A stretch of 64,000 nucleotides of DNA from Luteolibacter ambystomatis (GCF_018137965.1 NZ_CP073100.1:1054001-1118000); one strand, 5' to 3'; shown: positions 1-7,833, counted from the stretch's first letter. Notes: generated from the sequence alone by a model not told the origin. Made by a program: numbers and translations.

Positions 1-563
1 TTGTTCATCGGCTCGCGCACCTGGAGGATGCGGCGGTCGTTGGTGGTGTTCTTGTGGACGTAGGTTTCGTCCCAGCAGTTGAGCGCGGGCAGCCCTTTCA
101 TGAGCGGGTCGTTCGGCTCGATGGTCTTCGGCGAGAACACCCCGGTCTCGTGGCTGGCGAATTGTCCGCCGACGAGGGAGAACCAGTCCTGCGAGGGATG
201 GAAGCAACCGACCGCGGAATGCAGCGCCACCAGTGCGCCACCATTCTCGACCCACGGACGGATCGCGGGTGGCACCGGTACTTCCTCATGGTTCGCATAG
301 ACGATGAGGACGTCGTATTGGTTGAGCTTCGCGGTGGTGATCTGTTTCAGATCCTCCACGAAGGTGAGGTTGAAGCCCCTCGGTCCATAAACCTGCTTCA
401 ACACGCGGTAGCAGCCGATCGGCTTGTGATGACCATCATCCCCGAGGAAGAGAATCTCCAGCCGCCTGCCATCCTGTGGAGCGGCGTGGGCCACGGGAAT
501 GAGCCCGGCCATCGCGGGCAGGAGCAGTGCCAGAAGGAACCGGAACAAAGGGCGGAGATTCAT
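1..563 (-). CDS. ThuA-like domain protein (C-terminus cut by window edge)
   Basis: The reading frame starts at the ATG complementary to 561-563 and runs off the left edge, so only about 187 N-terminal residues are visible. The first ~27 residues form a signal peptide (hydrophobic core followed by VAHA), so the protein is predicted to be exported. The mature part begins LEILFLGDDGHHKP, then has DVLIVYANHEE, ENGGALVALHSAVGCF and GGQFASHE. These match the ThuA / trehalose-utilisation flavodoxin-like fold common in Planctomycetes and Verrucomicrobia, where such domains often precede propeller or cytochrome domains. Whether this one is a fusion cannot be seen. ThuA itself has been linked to sugar metabolism, but the function of secreted homologues is unknown. 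The downstream minus-strand neighbour lies outside the window; the AraC gene upstream of its start is on the same strand. Confidence 0.8.
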   Translation of the reverse strand, partial: MNLRPLFRFLLALLLPAMAGLIPVAHAAPQDGRRLEILFLGDDGHHKPIGCYRVLKQVYGPRGFNLTFVEDLKQITTAKLNQYDVLIVYANHEEVPVPPAIRPWVENGGALVALHSAVGCFHPSQDWFSLVGGQFASHETGVFSPKTIEPNDPLMKGLPALNCWDETYVHKNTTNDRRILQVREPMN

Positions 564-710
564 GAAGATCGTTGGGCGATACGAATTGGAAAAGCCTCTA
601 TAAACGATCCAGCGTGCTTCTCATACATCAGGCAGGACTCCCGATAGTCCTATGTGGGTTTTACGAGCCCGAAAGGCTTTCATACATGCCTCTTTGGGGG
701 CAAGGAGGCT

Positions 711-1571
711 TCACCTCCGGTGCTCGGACGGTCGCCAGCCCACCCACTTCTTGAAGGTGTTCGAGAACGTATTCGGGTTCTGGTAGCCGACCTCCCGGGT
801 GATGGACTCCACTTTCATGTCGGTGGTGGAGAGCAGGTCACGGGCGCGCTGCATGCGCAGGAAGGTGACATGCTGCATCGGGCTGCGGCCGAGTTCCTCC
901 TGGCACAGGCGGCGCAGGTGTTCGCGGCAGACACAGGCGCGCGCGGCGAGTTCGTCCACCGTCCAGTTGTGCGCCAGAGATTCCTCGACCTGCCGCCACA
1001 GTTTCCACAGCCGCGGGTCGGCCTGGTGCGGCTGGGCGAAGTGGAGGACATGGGAATGGATCAGTTCCACCCACAGATGCACATGCGCGGGCGACTGGCC
1101 GCCCTGGCATTCCGCGTGCAGGCCTTGGATAGCCCGGTAGAGAGGCCATGGATCGTAGGCGCCGAGCACAGGGGAAGTGGAGGAAACGATGGGGTTCGAT
1201 TCACGGGACTCGTGATAGCGCACCCAGCAGATCTTCCATGGTTCGCGGCCGGTGTATTTCATCTGGTTGGTGACGAAAGGCGGCAGCAGGCAGGCCTGTC
1301 CGGCCTCGATCCGCCGCCACTGGCCGTCCGCCTTCACCTCGCCCTCGCCGCCGATGCAGGCCATGAGGAAGGTGCCGGACTGGTCGGGACGGGCCAATTC
1401 AAAGGGGCCGCTGGCCTCCCACACGCCGACGTGGGCGATGTGGTGCTTGTCCAAGGCCGGGCAAACCGGCGCGTCGTTCAGCCAGGTGCGGTGATCCGAT
1501 TCATCCGCACGGACCACGTGCATGCGGGTGGGGACGCTGCCGGTCAATGGGTATGGGTTTGCGGCGGACAT
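711..1571 (-). CDS. AraC-family transcriptional regulator with N-terminal cupin-type sensor
   Basis: The protein has 286 residues. The last ~95 residues form a double helix-turn-helix AraC domain: the first recognition region is WTVDELAARACVCREHLRR, the second is VESITREVGYQNPNTFSNTFKKW, followed by the usual GWRPSEHR end. The N-terminal ~170 residues look like an AraC_binding cupin (GEVKADGQWRRIEAGQACLLPPF), which senses a small, often sugar-like, ligand in this family. The ATG at 1569-1571 is the natural start because the divergent PEP-hydrolase gene begins less than 100 bases away. Divergent placement suggests it controls that gene and perhaps itself; the ThuA gene lies downstream on the same strand after a ~150-base gap. 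The ligand is unknown. Confidence 0.9.
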   Translation of the reverse strand: MSAANPYPLTGSVPTRMHVVRADESDHRTWLNDAPVCPALDKHHIAHVGVWEASGPFELARPDQSGTFLMACIGGEGEVKADGQWRRIEAGQACLLPPFVTNQMKYTGREPWKICWVRYHESRESNPIVSSTSPVLGAYDPWPLYRAIQGLHAECQGGQSPAHVHLWVELIHSHVLHFAQPHQADPRLWKLWRQVEESLAHNWTVDELAARACVCREHLRRLCQEELGRSPMQHVTFLRMQRARDLLSTTDMKVESITREVGYQNPNTFSNTFKKWVGWRPSEHRR

Positions 1572-1580
1572 GGGTTGATC

Positions 1581-1615
1581 GAATAGACGAACGTGCCAGA
1601 CCTATTCTTGCACGT
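1581..1615. promoter_or_regulatory. Interlocked dyads in the AraC / PEP-hydrolase divergent promoter region
   Basis: Two perfect 6-base inverted repeats interlock here: GAATAG (1581-1586) with CTATTC (1602-1607), and ACGTGC (1591-1596) with GCACGT (1610-1615). They lie between two divergent genes, where an AraC-type regulator would bind. The repeats are seen directly; the operator role is inferred. AraC operators are more often direct repeats, which weakens the case. Confidence 0.35.
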
Positions 1616-1664
1616 GATTCCATCCCGAGTCAAAGGTGCTTTCCAGATAGAACTACTTCACGCC

Positions 1665-2546
1665 ATGCCAAACCCCTGGACCGGAATCGGAAACCCTTAC
1701 ACGCGCGAGGAAGTGCGCGAGCGCCTCACCAAGACTCTTGATGCCGGCAAGGCGATCATCGCCGCCGGTGCGGGGACGGGTATCAGTGCGAAATTTATCG
1801 AAAAGGGCGGCGCGGACCTCATCATCGTCTATAACAGCGGTCGTTTCCGCATGATGGGCCACGGCTCCACCGCGGGCATGATGGCCTACGGTGATGCCAA
1901 TGCGATCGCCATGGAGATCGGTGAATACGAGGTGCTGCCGGTGGTCGAGGAGATCCCGGTGATCTGCGGCGTGCATGCCACCGATCCCCGCCGCCGCATG
2001 TGGCACTGGCTTGGCAAGGTGAAGGACATGGGCTTCAGTGGAGTGAACAATTTCCCCACCCACTGCATCGTGGACGGACACTTCCGCCGCGTGTTGGAGG
2101 AGACGGGCATGAGCTCGAAGAAGGAGGTGGAAATGGTCGCTCTCGCGCGGCGCATGGATCTCTTCAGCATCGTGTATGTGGACTCTCCGGAAGAAGCCGC
2201 GGCGATGGCCCGGGCCGGTGCGGACTCCATCATCGCGCACGTCGGCACCACGGTCGGTGGTTCCATCGGTGTGACCGGTGCGGTGATGTCGTGGGACAAC
2301 ACGCTCAAGCGCACGCAGGCGATCATCGAGGCGGCGCGTGCGGAGCGGGATGACATTTTCTTCCTCTGCCACGGCGGCCCGATCAACACGCCCGACGATG
2401 CCGCGCGCGTGCTGGAAGCCACCGATTGCGTGGGTTTCGTCGGTGCCAGTTCGCTGGAGCGCATGGGGGTGGAGGAATCGCTCACCAACCTGACGCGGGA
2501 TTTCAAGAAGATCGCGGTGCCCGCCGCCGCGAGATTCAACGGCTGA
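1665..2546 (+). CDS. Phosphoenolpyruvate hydrolase family TIM-barrel protein
   Basis: The protein has 293 residues from the ATG at 1665. An in-frame ATG at 1593 would add 24 residues (MPDLFLHVIPSRVKG...) that lie in the regulatory gap and do not resemble the family, so the later start is preferred. Visible motifs are GAGTGISAKFIEKGGADLIIVYNSGR, MMAYGDANA, GVHATDPRR, NFPTHCIVDGHFR, AGADSIIAHVGTTVGGSIG and CHGGPINTPDDAARVL. These fit the PEP_hydrolase / TIM-barrel signal-transduction family (PF09370), often found beside UPF0261 (Tm-1-like) or sugar-metabolism genes. The biochemical reaction of family members is poorly established; the name comes from an enolase/isocitrate-lyase superfamily relation. 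It is followed after 20 bases by a cupin gene and is probably co-transcribed with it under the divergent AraC regulator. Confidence 0.85.
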   Translation: MPNPWTGIGNPYTREEVRERLTKTLDAGKAIIAAGAGTGISAKFIEKGGADLIIVYNSGRFRMMGHGSTAGMMAYGDANAIAMEIGEYEVLPVVEEIPVICGVHATDPRRRMWHWLGKVKDMGFSGVNNFPTHCIVDGHFRRVLEETGMSSKKEVEMVALARRMDLFSIVYVDSPEEAAAMARAGADSIIAHVGTTVGGSIGVTGAVMSWDNTLKRTQAIIEAARAERDDIFFLCHGGPINTPDDAARVLEATDCVGFVGASSLERMGVEESLTNLTRDFKKIAVPAAARFNG

Positions 2547-2566
2547 GTCGCGTAACGATCCGAATC

Positions 2567-3013
2567 ATGGAACCCAGCCAACGCCGGTTCGTCCAGAACC
2601 ACGAAGCCCTTTGCGAAACCAATGCGTGGACGCACAACGAATGGTTGTGCCGTCCGGACGTGGTGGCGGCGGAGAAGCTGCTGATGGTGCGCGCGACGAT
2701 GCCGCCGCACCATTGCCATCCCTTCCACGTCCATCCGCACCGCGAGGAGATCATCCATGTGGTTTCCGGTCGCGCGGAACAATGGGTGGGGGAGGAGTCC
2801 CGCATCCTCGGACCGGGCGAGATCGCGCACATTCCGCCGGGGATTCCGCATGGGACCTTCAATCCGTTCGATGAGACGCTGGTCTTCAACGCGATCCTGT
2901 CACCGGCCGTTCTGCCGGACGATCTGGCTGCGGATGAAGACCCACGCGAAGTCGCGGCGGAAGCGCCATGGAATACGATGCGCGATGGACGTCCGGAATG
3001 CCGGGTGCTTTGA
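2567..3013 (+). CDS. Single-domain cupin protein
   Basis: The protein has 148 residues from the ATG at 2567, 20 bases after the PEP-hydrolase stop. It carries a classical cupin_2 barrel: motif 1 is HCHPFHVHPHREEIIHVVSGRAE (several His and Glu metal ligands) and motif 2 is PGEIAHIPPGIPHGTFNP. The His/Glu set is complete, so it could bind a divalent metal. Small stand-alone cupins act as isomerases, dioxygenases or sugar-binding proteins, and the substrate cannot be told. The last ~30 residues (DDLAADEDPREVAAEAPW) are acidic and lie outside the barrel. Position suggests it works with the PEP-hydrolase-family protein in one pathway. A hairpin with a short T-run follows the stop. Confidence 0.85.
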   Translation: MEPSQRRFVQNHEALCETNAWTHNEWLCRPDVVAAEKLLMVRATMPPHHCHPFHVHPHREEIIHVVSGRAEQWVGEESRILGPGEIAHIPPGIPHGTFNPFDETLVFNAILSPAVLPDDLAADEDPREVAAEAPWNTMRDGRPECRVL

Positions 3014-3025
3014 AGATCCAATGAT

Positions 3026-3136
3026 GAGGTGGCGCGAGGCTCCTTCCTCGCTGATCCGGTGGATGATTCGCGACGATCATCCACCCCGTTTTAGAGCAAC
3101 GGCATGAGTCGTGAGGCGGGAGTCTCGCGCCACCTC
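3026..3136. repeat. Inverted repeat GAGGTGGCGCGAG... flanking the cupin terminator
   Basis: GAGGTGGCGCGAGGCTCC at 3026-3043 is mirrored by GGAGTCTCGCGCCACCTC at 3119-3136 with one mismatch over 18 bases. The ~75-base interior contains the 10-bp hairpin at 3058-3085. Together with the adjacent element at 3147-3351 it fills the gap between the cupin and pit genes. No coding potential was seen here. Confidence 0.6.
3058..3093 (+). terminator. Probable terminator after the cupin gene
   Basis: A perfect 10-bp stem (GGTGGATGAT at 3058-3067 with ATCATCCACC at 3076-3085) with an 8-base loop is followed by CCGTTTTA. It sits 45 bases after the cupin stop. The T-run is short, so termination may be partial. 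The hairpin also lies inside a larger inverted repeat (3026-3136). Confidence 0.5.
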
Positions 3137-3146
3137 GGGAAGTCTT

Positions 3147-3351
3147 GTAGCCGGAGTCGTGAGACTTGCCTCCGGCCATGCCAGTGAGCGGCTTCGCCGG
3201 GATTGGATTCAGTCGCTACCGCTCCTGCCGCATTCGGGCTGGGTGAACTTGCCCTCATTCCGATGCTCCGCTTTGGGTGGGTCGGGAGCGGACTGGACGT
3301 GCAAGCGACTCCGCATGTTCGCACAACCTGAAGTCTTACGACTCCAGCTAC
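3147..3351. repeat. MITE-like element, copy A (21-bp terminal inverted repeats)
   Basis: The left end (3147-3167, GTAGCCGGAGTCGTGAGACT + T) and right end (3331-3351) are inverted copies matching at 19 of 21 bases. The ~163-base interior has no credible ORF. The same 21-bp ends bound another element at 7235-7402 with an unrelated interior. The right end stops 7 bases from the pit stop codon. Two intergenic copies with shared ends and no coding capacity suggest a non-autonomous mobile or REP-like family. Confidence 0.65.
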
Positions 3352-3358
3352 GCAGAAA

Positions 3359-4813
3359 TCATCCTGCGATCTTCAGCCACAGCCACATCACCCCGTAGGC
3401 GACGCCACCGGCGGCAGGAAGCGTGAGCACCCATGCGCCGAGGATCTTCTTCACGATGCCGCCGTCGATGGCGCTGAAGCGCTTCGTTGCTCCCACGCCC
3501 ATGATGGCGGTGGTGATGGCATGGGTGGTGGAAACGGTCATGCCCATCTGGCCGGTTACGGCGAGCAGGGTGGCCGCGGTGGTTTCCGCGGCGAAGCCGT
3601 GGACTGGTTGCAGCTTCACCATCTTGTGACCCATGGTCTTGATGATGCGCCAGCCACCGGAGGCGGTGCCCGCGGCCATGATGAGCGCGCAGATGATTTT
3701 GATCCATGCGGGCACGTCCGGGGAAAGATCACGGACCTTGCCAGCGGCGGCGGCGAGCGGGTCCTTGCCGTCTTTGGAGGCCTTCGTCATTTCTCCTTCG
3801 AGAGTCTTGAGCCAATCGGTCGGCTTGCCTGCGACCATCGGGCCGAGGATCGGCACCTTCGGCATGAAGCGGGCGGCCTCCTTTTCAAGAGCCTGTTGGT
3901 GCGCCTGCTTCGCGCTCGTCCGCTCGCGTTCAGCGGCGGCGGCATCGCCATCCGCCTGATAGGCGATCGCGGCCAGCGCGTGGAAGGACTCCTTGAATTC
4001 GCCGGTCTGGAGCTTGTCCGCCTCGGTTGCGAGGATGGCGGCGACCTGGGGATCTTTCGAGCCCTTGAGGATCGCCTGGATCTGATGCTCGGCCACGGGG
4101 GACTTGTCCATTTTGAGGAAACCCATCCACGACGGCAGGTGCTCGAACGAACCCGCCGTGGTGGCGGTGACGAGCGCCAGCGTGATGATGCCCATCGTCT
4201 TCTGCGCATCGGCGAGGCCGTGGGCGAAACCCATGTAGCTGGCGCTGAAAATCTGGGCGCGTCCGAAGAAACGGTTCACCCACATCGGTTTCGCGTTTCG
4301 GAGGAGCGCGTAGAGGATCGTCATCACGATGAAGCCGCCGACCAGGCCGACCACCGGCGAGGTGAGCATCGGCCAGATCACCTTGTGAAGCACGCCCTCG
4401 GAGACGACCTTGCCGTCCTTGATCTTTTCGGCGGACCAGATGATTGCCTTCCAGTTGCCCTGTGAATTGGCGAGCGTGGCACCGCAGAGGCCTCCGACTA
4501 GCGCGTGGGTGGAACTGGAGGGCAGACCCAGCCACCAGGTGAGGAGATTCCATGAAATGCCGCCCACCAGCGCGCAAATGATGGTGCCGGTGGTGACGAA
4601 CTTGGCATCCACCAGACCGGACGACACGGTCTTCGCCACCGCATGGCCGATCAGCGCGCCGAAGAGGTTGGTGAACGCCGCGAGCATGATCGCCTGCCGC
4701 GGGGTGAGGACCTTGGTCGAGACGACCGTCGCGATGGAGTTCGCGGTATCGTGGAAACCATTGATGAACTCGAAGGCCAAAGCCACGAGGATCACGACGA
4801 TGATCAGCGTCAT
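3359..4813 (-). CDS. pit: PiT-family inorganic phosphate transporter
   Basis: The protein has 484 residues from the ATG at 4811-4813. An upstream ATG at 4867 would overlap the preceding gene by 44 bases and add a non-conserved polar tail, so the inner start is chosen. Two PiT signature halves are present: FEFINGFHDTANSIATVV near the N-terminus and PVHGFAAETTAATLLAVTGQ in the C-terminal half, with LPSSSTHALVGGLCGA and VSTTHAITTAIMGVGA as further conserved loops. Multiple hydrophobic segments surround a long hydrophilic central region (about residues 230-370), typical of bacterial PiT proteins with a cytoplasmic loop. It should import phosphate or metal-phosphate driven by H+ or Na+. The DUF47 gene lies 10 bases upstream on the same strand, a classic pit pairing. 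Confidence 0.92.
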   Translation of the reverse strand: MTLIIVVILVALAFEFINGFHDTANSIATVVSTKVLTPRQAIMLAAFTNLFGALIGHAVAKTVSSGLVDAKFVTTGTIICALVGGISWNLLTWWLGLPSSSTHALVGGLCGATLANSQGNWKAIIWSAEKIKDGKVVSEGVLHKVIWPMLTSPVVGLVGGFIVMTILYALLRNAKPMWVNRFFGRAQIFSASYMGFAHGLADAQKTMGIITLALVTATTAGSFEHLPSWMGFLKMDKSPVAEHQIQAILKGSKDPQVAAILATEADKLQTGEFKESFHALAAIAYQADGDAAAAERERTSAKQAHQQALEKEAARFMPKVPILGPMVAGKPTDWLKTLEGEMTKASKDGKDPLAAAAGKVRDLSPDVPAWIKIICALIMAAGTASGGWRIIKTMGHKMVKLQPVHGFAAETTAATLLAVTGQMGMTVSTTHAITTAIMGVGATKRFSAIDGGIVKKILGAWVLTLPAAGGVAYGVMWLWLKIAG

Positions 4814-4823
4814 GGCGGGCGCG

Positions 4824-5450
4824 TCAGGAGTTTTTGTAAGCGATCTGCTTGGCGATGTTGCCGACATCGCGGCAGCGGTCGAAGACCTTCTCCAGCAGGT
4901 CGTAGAGATTGGAGACGATCACCACGAGGAGGGTGTCGTGCTTGCCGCTGTAGAGGTCCTTCAGGCACTCCAGCATGAGCTTGTCGGCATCCCCTTCGAT
5001 CGTCTGCATGCGGTCGTTGAGCTCCTTCATGCGGACGATGTCCATGCCCCTGCGCAGCGCGTGGATCATCTCGATCACCAGGCCGGTGGCTTCATCCAGC
5101 ATTTCCGCGTGGCGGTGGAAATCGACGGAAGCAGCCTTGTCCGGACAGATCAGATAGCGCTCCACGAATTTCTCGACGGTCTTCGGGATCTTGTAGAGGG
5201 CGGTGGAGAGGGCCTCGATGTCCTCGCGCTCCAGGGCCGTCACGAAGGTTTTCACCAGCAGATCGCTGATTTCCTGGGTGATGGCCTTGTCCTTTTTGCG
5301 CATGCCGCCGAATTCATCGAGCGAGGGGGCGGGCTGGAGGCGCAGGATGCGGGTCAGACCGCCGATGCTCTGCTGGGCCTGCTCGGCGCTGGCGGTGAGC
5401 AGGTCGAAGAAACGGTCTTCTTTGCCGAAAAGGCGTTGGATGGAAATCAT
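4824..5450 (-). CDS. DUF47 / PhoU-like Pit accessory protein
   Basis: The protein has 208 residues from ATG 5448-5450 (MISIQRLFGKEDRFFDLL). A longer frame from 5498 would place a perfect CRP-type palindrome inside the coding region and lacks family similarity. It is all-helical, with EDRFFDLLTASAEQAQQS at the start and HAEMLDEATGLVIEMIHAL and ANKLMLECLKDLYSG-like segments (DADKLMLECLKDLYSG) later, as in the DUF47 (PhoU_div) family. DUF47 proteins sit directly upstream of pit in many bacteria and are thought to regulate Pit activity. The gap to pit is 10 bases, so the two form an operon. It diverges from pstB-phoU across a 182-base gap. Confidence 0.88.
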   Translation of the reverse strand: MISIQRLFGKEDRFFDLLTASAEQAQQSIGGLTRILRLQPAPSLDEFGGMRKKDKAITQEISDLLVKTFVTALEREDIEALSTALYKIPKTVEKFVERYLICPDKAASVDFHRHAEMLDEATGLVIEMIHALRRGMDIVRMKELNDRMQTIEGDADKLMLECLKDLYSGKHDTLLVVIVSNLYDLLEKVFDRCRDVGNIAKQIAYKNS

Positions 5451-5465
5451 GGGACGGGCGGCGAT

Positions 5466-5483
5466 TGTGACGAAATGGTCACA
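5466..5483. promoter_or_regulatory. Perfect CRP/FNR-type palindrome
   Basis: TGTGAC-GAAATG-GTCACA at 5466-5483 is an exact match to the TGTGA-N6-TCACA consensus of CRP. It lies 16 bases upstream of the DUF47-pit start and ~150 bases upstream of divergent pstB. The palindrome is seen directly; binding by a Crp/Fnr-family protein is inferred. So close to the start codon, it would more likely repress DUF47-pit than activate it. A second feature of this gap is a direct repeat GGAGGTCCGG at 5569-5578 and 5589-5598, spaced by 20 bases. Confidence 0.45.
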
Positions 5484-5632
5484 CGTGGCAAGCCGCACAA
5501 AGAGGAAAGTCTGGCAGATTACCGCCGCCAGCCACCGAGTTATGCCATTCGGGCCTCCCTTTACAACAGGAGGTCCGGCTGCTAACCGGGAGGTCCGGTC
5601 CGGATGCGTTCACCATTCATCCCTGATCGATC

Positions 5633-6526
5633 ATGATTCTCACCATGCCAGAAGCCCAGAAAACGACGCCGGTTTCGCCCACCGCGCCGGCCCAGACCCC
5701 GGCAGCCGCCGTGCCGGTCGCCCAGCCGTCCGCCGTCACTCCGGCTGCGAAGCCGGACGCCGGACCCACCGTCCCTGCCATTCAGGTCAAGGGGGTGGAT
5801 TTCTCCTACGGCTCCAACAAGGTGCTGAAGGATGTCACGATCGACATCCCCACCAACGAGGTCGTGGCCTTCATCGGCCCTTCCGGCTGCGGCAAGACGA
5901 CCCTCCTGCGCTGCTTCAACCGCATGAACGACCTCGTCCCCGGTGCCCGGGTGACCCGGGGCTCGATCATCATCGAGGGCGCGAACATCGCCGATCCCTG
6001 CATCGACCCGGTGCAACTCCGCCGCCACGTCGGCATGGTGTTCCAGAAGTCGAACCCCTTTCCGCAGAGCATCTACGACAACGTGGCCTACGGTCCCCGG
6101 ACCCTGGGCGAGAAGAACAAGAAGAAGCTCGATGAGATCGTGGAGAAATCCCTCCACCGCGCCGCGCTCTGGGACGAGGTGAAGGACCGCCTCGATGACA
6201 TCGCCACCGGTTTGTCCGGCGGCCAGCAGCAGCGCCTGTGCATCGCCCGTACGATGGCGGTGGACCCGGAAATCATTCTCATGGACGAGCCTTGCTCCGC
6301 GCTCGACCCCATCGCCACCGCGCACGTCGAGGATCTGATCCTTGAACTCAAGGAGCACTACACGATCGTGATCGTGACCCACAACATGCAGCAGGCGACC
6401 CGCGTCTCGGACCGCACCGCCTTTTTCTACCTCGGCGAGCTCATTGAATACGGTGATACGCGCCAAATGTTCGAGAACCCTTCCATAAAGCGCACCGAGG
6501 ACTATATTTCCGGCCGGTTCGGTTGA
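5633..6526 (+). CDS. pstB: Phosphate ABC transporter ATP-binding protein PstB
   Basis: The protein has 297 residues. Walker A ([19 protein letters not shown]) is near residue 83, the Q-loop region is [21 protein letters not shown], the ABC signature LSGGQQQR is near 194, and Walker B is [12 protein letters not shown] with a downstream switch His in VTHNMQQA. The NRMND and [16 protein letters not shown] blocks are specific to PstB. Residues 5-45 are an unusual Pro/Ala-rich extension ([20 protein letters not shown]) before the conserved core; an ATG at 5645 is an alternative start. PstB normally energises the PstSCA permease, but no pstS, pstC or pstA lies in this window, only phoU 12 bases downstream. 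They may be encoded elsewhere. Confidence 0.95.
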   Translation: MILTMPEAQKTTPVSPTAPAQTPAAAVPVAQPSAVTPAAKPDAGPTVPAIQVKGVDFSYGSNKVLKDVTIDIPTNEVVAFIGPSGCGKTTLLRCFNRMNDLVPGARVTRGSIIIEGANIADPCIDPVQLRRHVGMVFQKSNPFPQSIYDNVAYGPRTLGEKNKKKLDEIVEKSLHRAALWDEVKDRLDDIATGLSGGQQQRLCIARTMAVDPEIILMDEPCSALDPIATAHVEDLILELKEHYTIVIVTHNMQQATRVSDRTAFFYLGELIEYGDTRQMFENPSIKRTEDYISGRFG

Positions 6527-6538
6527 TACCTTCCCCAC

Positions 6539-7225
6539 ATGCAACAGCACATTCTCAAGGACTTTGATCACGCCATGACCACCCTCCGCGGGGAGGTGCT
6601 GACCATGGCCGGACTCGCCCGGTTGAACCTCGAACGCGCCATCCAGGCGTTGCTTGACCGAAATGTCGAGCTCGCGAACGCCGTCATCGCCGATGACAAC
6701 GAGGTGGACGAACTGGAGCGCCGCGTGGACCAGCTCGGCATGGACGTGCTCGTGCGCTTCCATCCGGTTGCCAGCGACCTGCGGCTGGTAGTGACCGCGA
6801 TGAAGATCTCGATGAACCTGGAGCGCATCTCCGATCACGCGGTGAGCATTTCCAAGCGCGCCCGCAAGCTGGCCGTGGGTCCGGAACTGCCGGACATCAA
6901 CCTGATCGAGCCGCTCTACACGCTGGCCGACCACCTGCTGCGTGACGCGATCTCCTCCTTCAGCGATCGCAATGCGAAGCTCGGCGAGTCCCTGCATGCC
7001 CGCGACAAGGAGCTGGACCGCCTGCACCGCGATGCCACGGCGACCTTCGGCTCCCGGATCGAGGAAACCGGCCGCAGCGAGGAATATCTGCACCTGATCC
7101 TGATCGTCCGCTCGCTGGAGCGGGTGGGGGACATGGCCGCGAACATCGGCGAGAACGCCGTGTTTCTGGATGTCGCCAAGGACATCCGCCACGAAGCCGG
7201 CCGCAAGGTCGCGGACGTGGGGTGA
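6539..7225 (+). CDS. phoU: Phosphate signalling protein PhoU
   Basis: The protein has 228 residues, about the usual PhoU length. It is made of two similar three-helix bundles with the PhoU motifs DDNEVDELERRVDQLGMDVLVRFHPVASDLR and NLERISDHAVSISKRA in the first half and SLERVGDMAANIGENAVFL in the second. The acidic ERxxDxxxN clusters bind metals in known structures. PhoU links the Pst transporter to the PhoR/PhoB sensor kinase system and restrains phosphate uptake. The gene follows pstB by 12 bases and is clearly co-transcribed. The transcript runs into the repeat element at 7235. Confidence 0.93.
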   Translation: MQQHILKDFDHAMTTLRGEVLTMAGLARLNLERAIQALLDRNVELANAVIADDNEVDELERRVDQLGMDVLVRFHPVASDLRLVVTAMKISMNLERISDHAVSISKRARKLAVGPELPDINLIEPLYTLADHLLRDAISSFSDRNAKLGESLHARDKELDRLHRDATATFGSRIEETGRSEEYLHLILIVRSLERVGDMAANIGENAVFLDVAKDIRHEAGRKVADVG

Positions 7226-7234
7226 GGTTTCCTT

Positions 7235-7402
7235 GTAGCTGGAGTCGTGAGACTTCAGACGGGGAAGATGCCATTTGATGCCGGAGGTTGCAGCTTGTCT
7301 GTGACCTCCGCATTGAATCGCCGCGGGGGGATGGGAAGAGAGAAGGGGGCCGCAGGGTGGAGGGTGGATTCACCCAGCCCGAAGTCTCACGACTCCGGCT
7401 AC
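7235..7402. repeat. MITE-like element, copy B (21-bp terminal inverted repeats)
   Basis: The left end (7235-7255) and right end (7382-7402) are inverted repeats matching at 20 of 21 bases and carry the same sequence as the ends of the element at 3147-3351. The 126-base interior differs from that copy. It lies between convergent phoU and the small membrane protein gene. The right end overlaps the stop codon of that gene: the TAG at 7399-7401 is part of the repeat end. No ORF was seen in it. Confidence 0.65.
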
Positions 7403-7833
7403 TTGACTGCGACGCACCGCCGCATCGCGAGGCTGTTCCAGACGGAGCCGCCGACGATCAGCAGGATGCCGCCGTTCAGCGCCCAACTCGTGGCGGGAGC
7501 GTAGCGGCGGACGAGAAACACCGTGGCGGCACCGGCCACGCTGATGAGCAGCGGGCCGTAGCCGACCTTGTTCGCCTGCTTTCCCAAGGAGATCAGGTGG
7601 AAACCAAGCATCGCCACCAACACCGGAAGCAGGGCCTCCATATACGGTGAGCCCGCAAGGCCCGCCAATCCCAGCGCGCTGCAATAGGCAGCCCAGCACA
7701 TCGGGCACTTCGGAAAGAAAGCCACGAGAATACTCAACACCAGCGTCCCAGCAGTGCGTGCGGACGATCGTGCGGCTGCCGGTACGGCGGTTTTTTCCAC
7801 CGCCGTGGTGGATTCGCAGGGACAAACCGGCAT
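7399..7833 (-). CDS. Small multi-pass membrane protein with CPMCW motif
   Basis: The protein has 144 residues from ATG 7831-7833, 14 bases after the DJ-1/PfpI stop. I do not recognise a named family with certainty. It starts MPVCPCES, has four probable membrane segments (TLVLSILVAFF; LLPVLVAMLGFHLISL; YGPLLISVAGAATVFLV; GGILLIVGGSVW) and the motif FFPKCPMCWAAYCSALG after the first. The paired Cys residues recall MerC-like metal transport proteins, and the neighbours are copper oxidases, so a metal-handling role is possible but unproven. The stop codon TAG lies inside the terminal repeat of the element at 7235-7402, so the insertion may have altered the C-terminus. Confidence 0.7.
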   Translation of the reverse strand: MPVCPCESTTAVEKTAVPAAARSSARTAGTLVLSILVAFFPKCPMCWAAYCSALGLAGLAGSPYMEALLPVLVAMLGFHLISLGKQANKVGYGPLLISVAGAATVFLVRRYAPATSWALNGGILLIVGGSVWNSLAMRRCVAVK

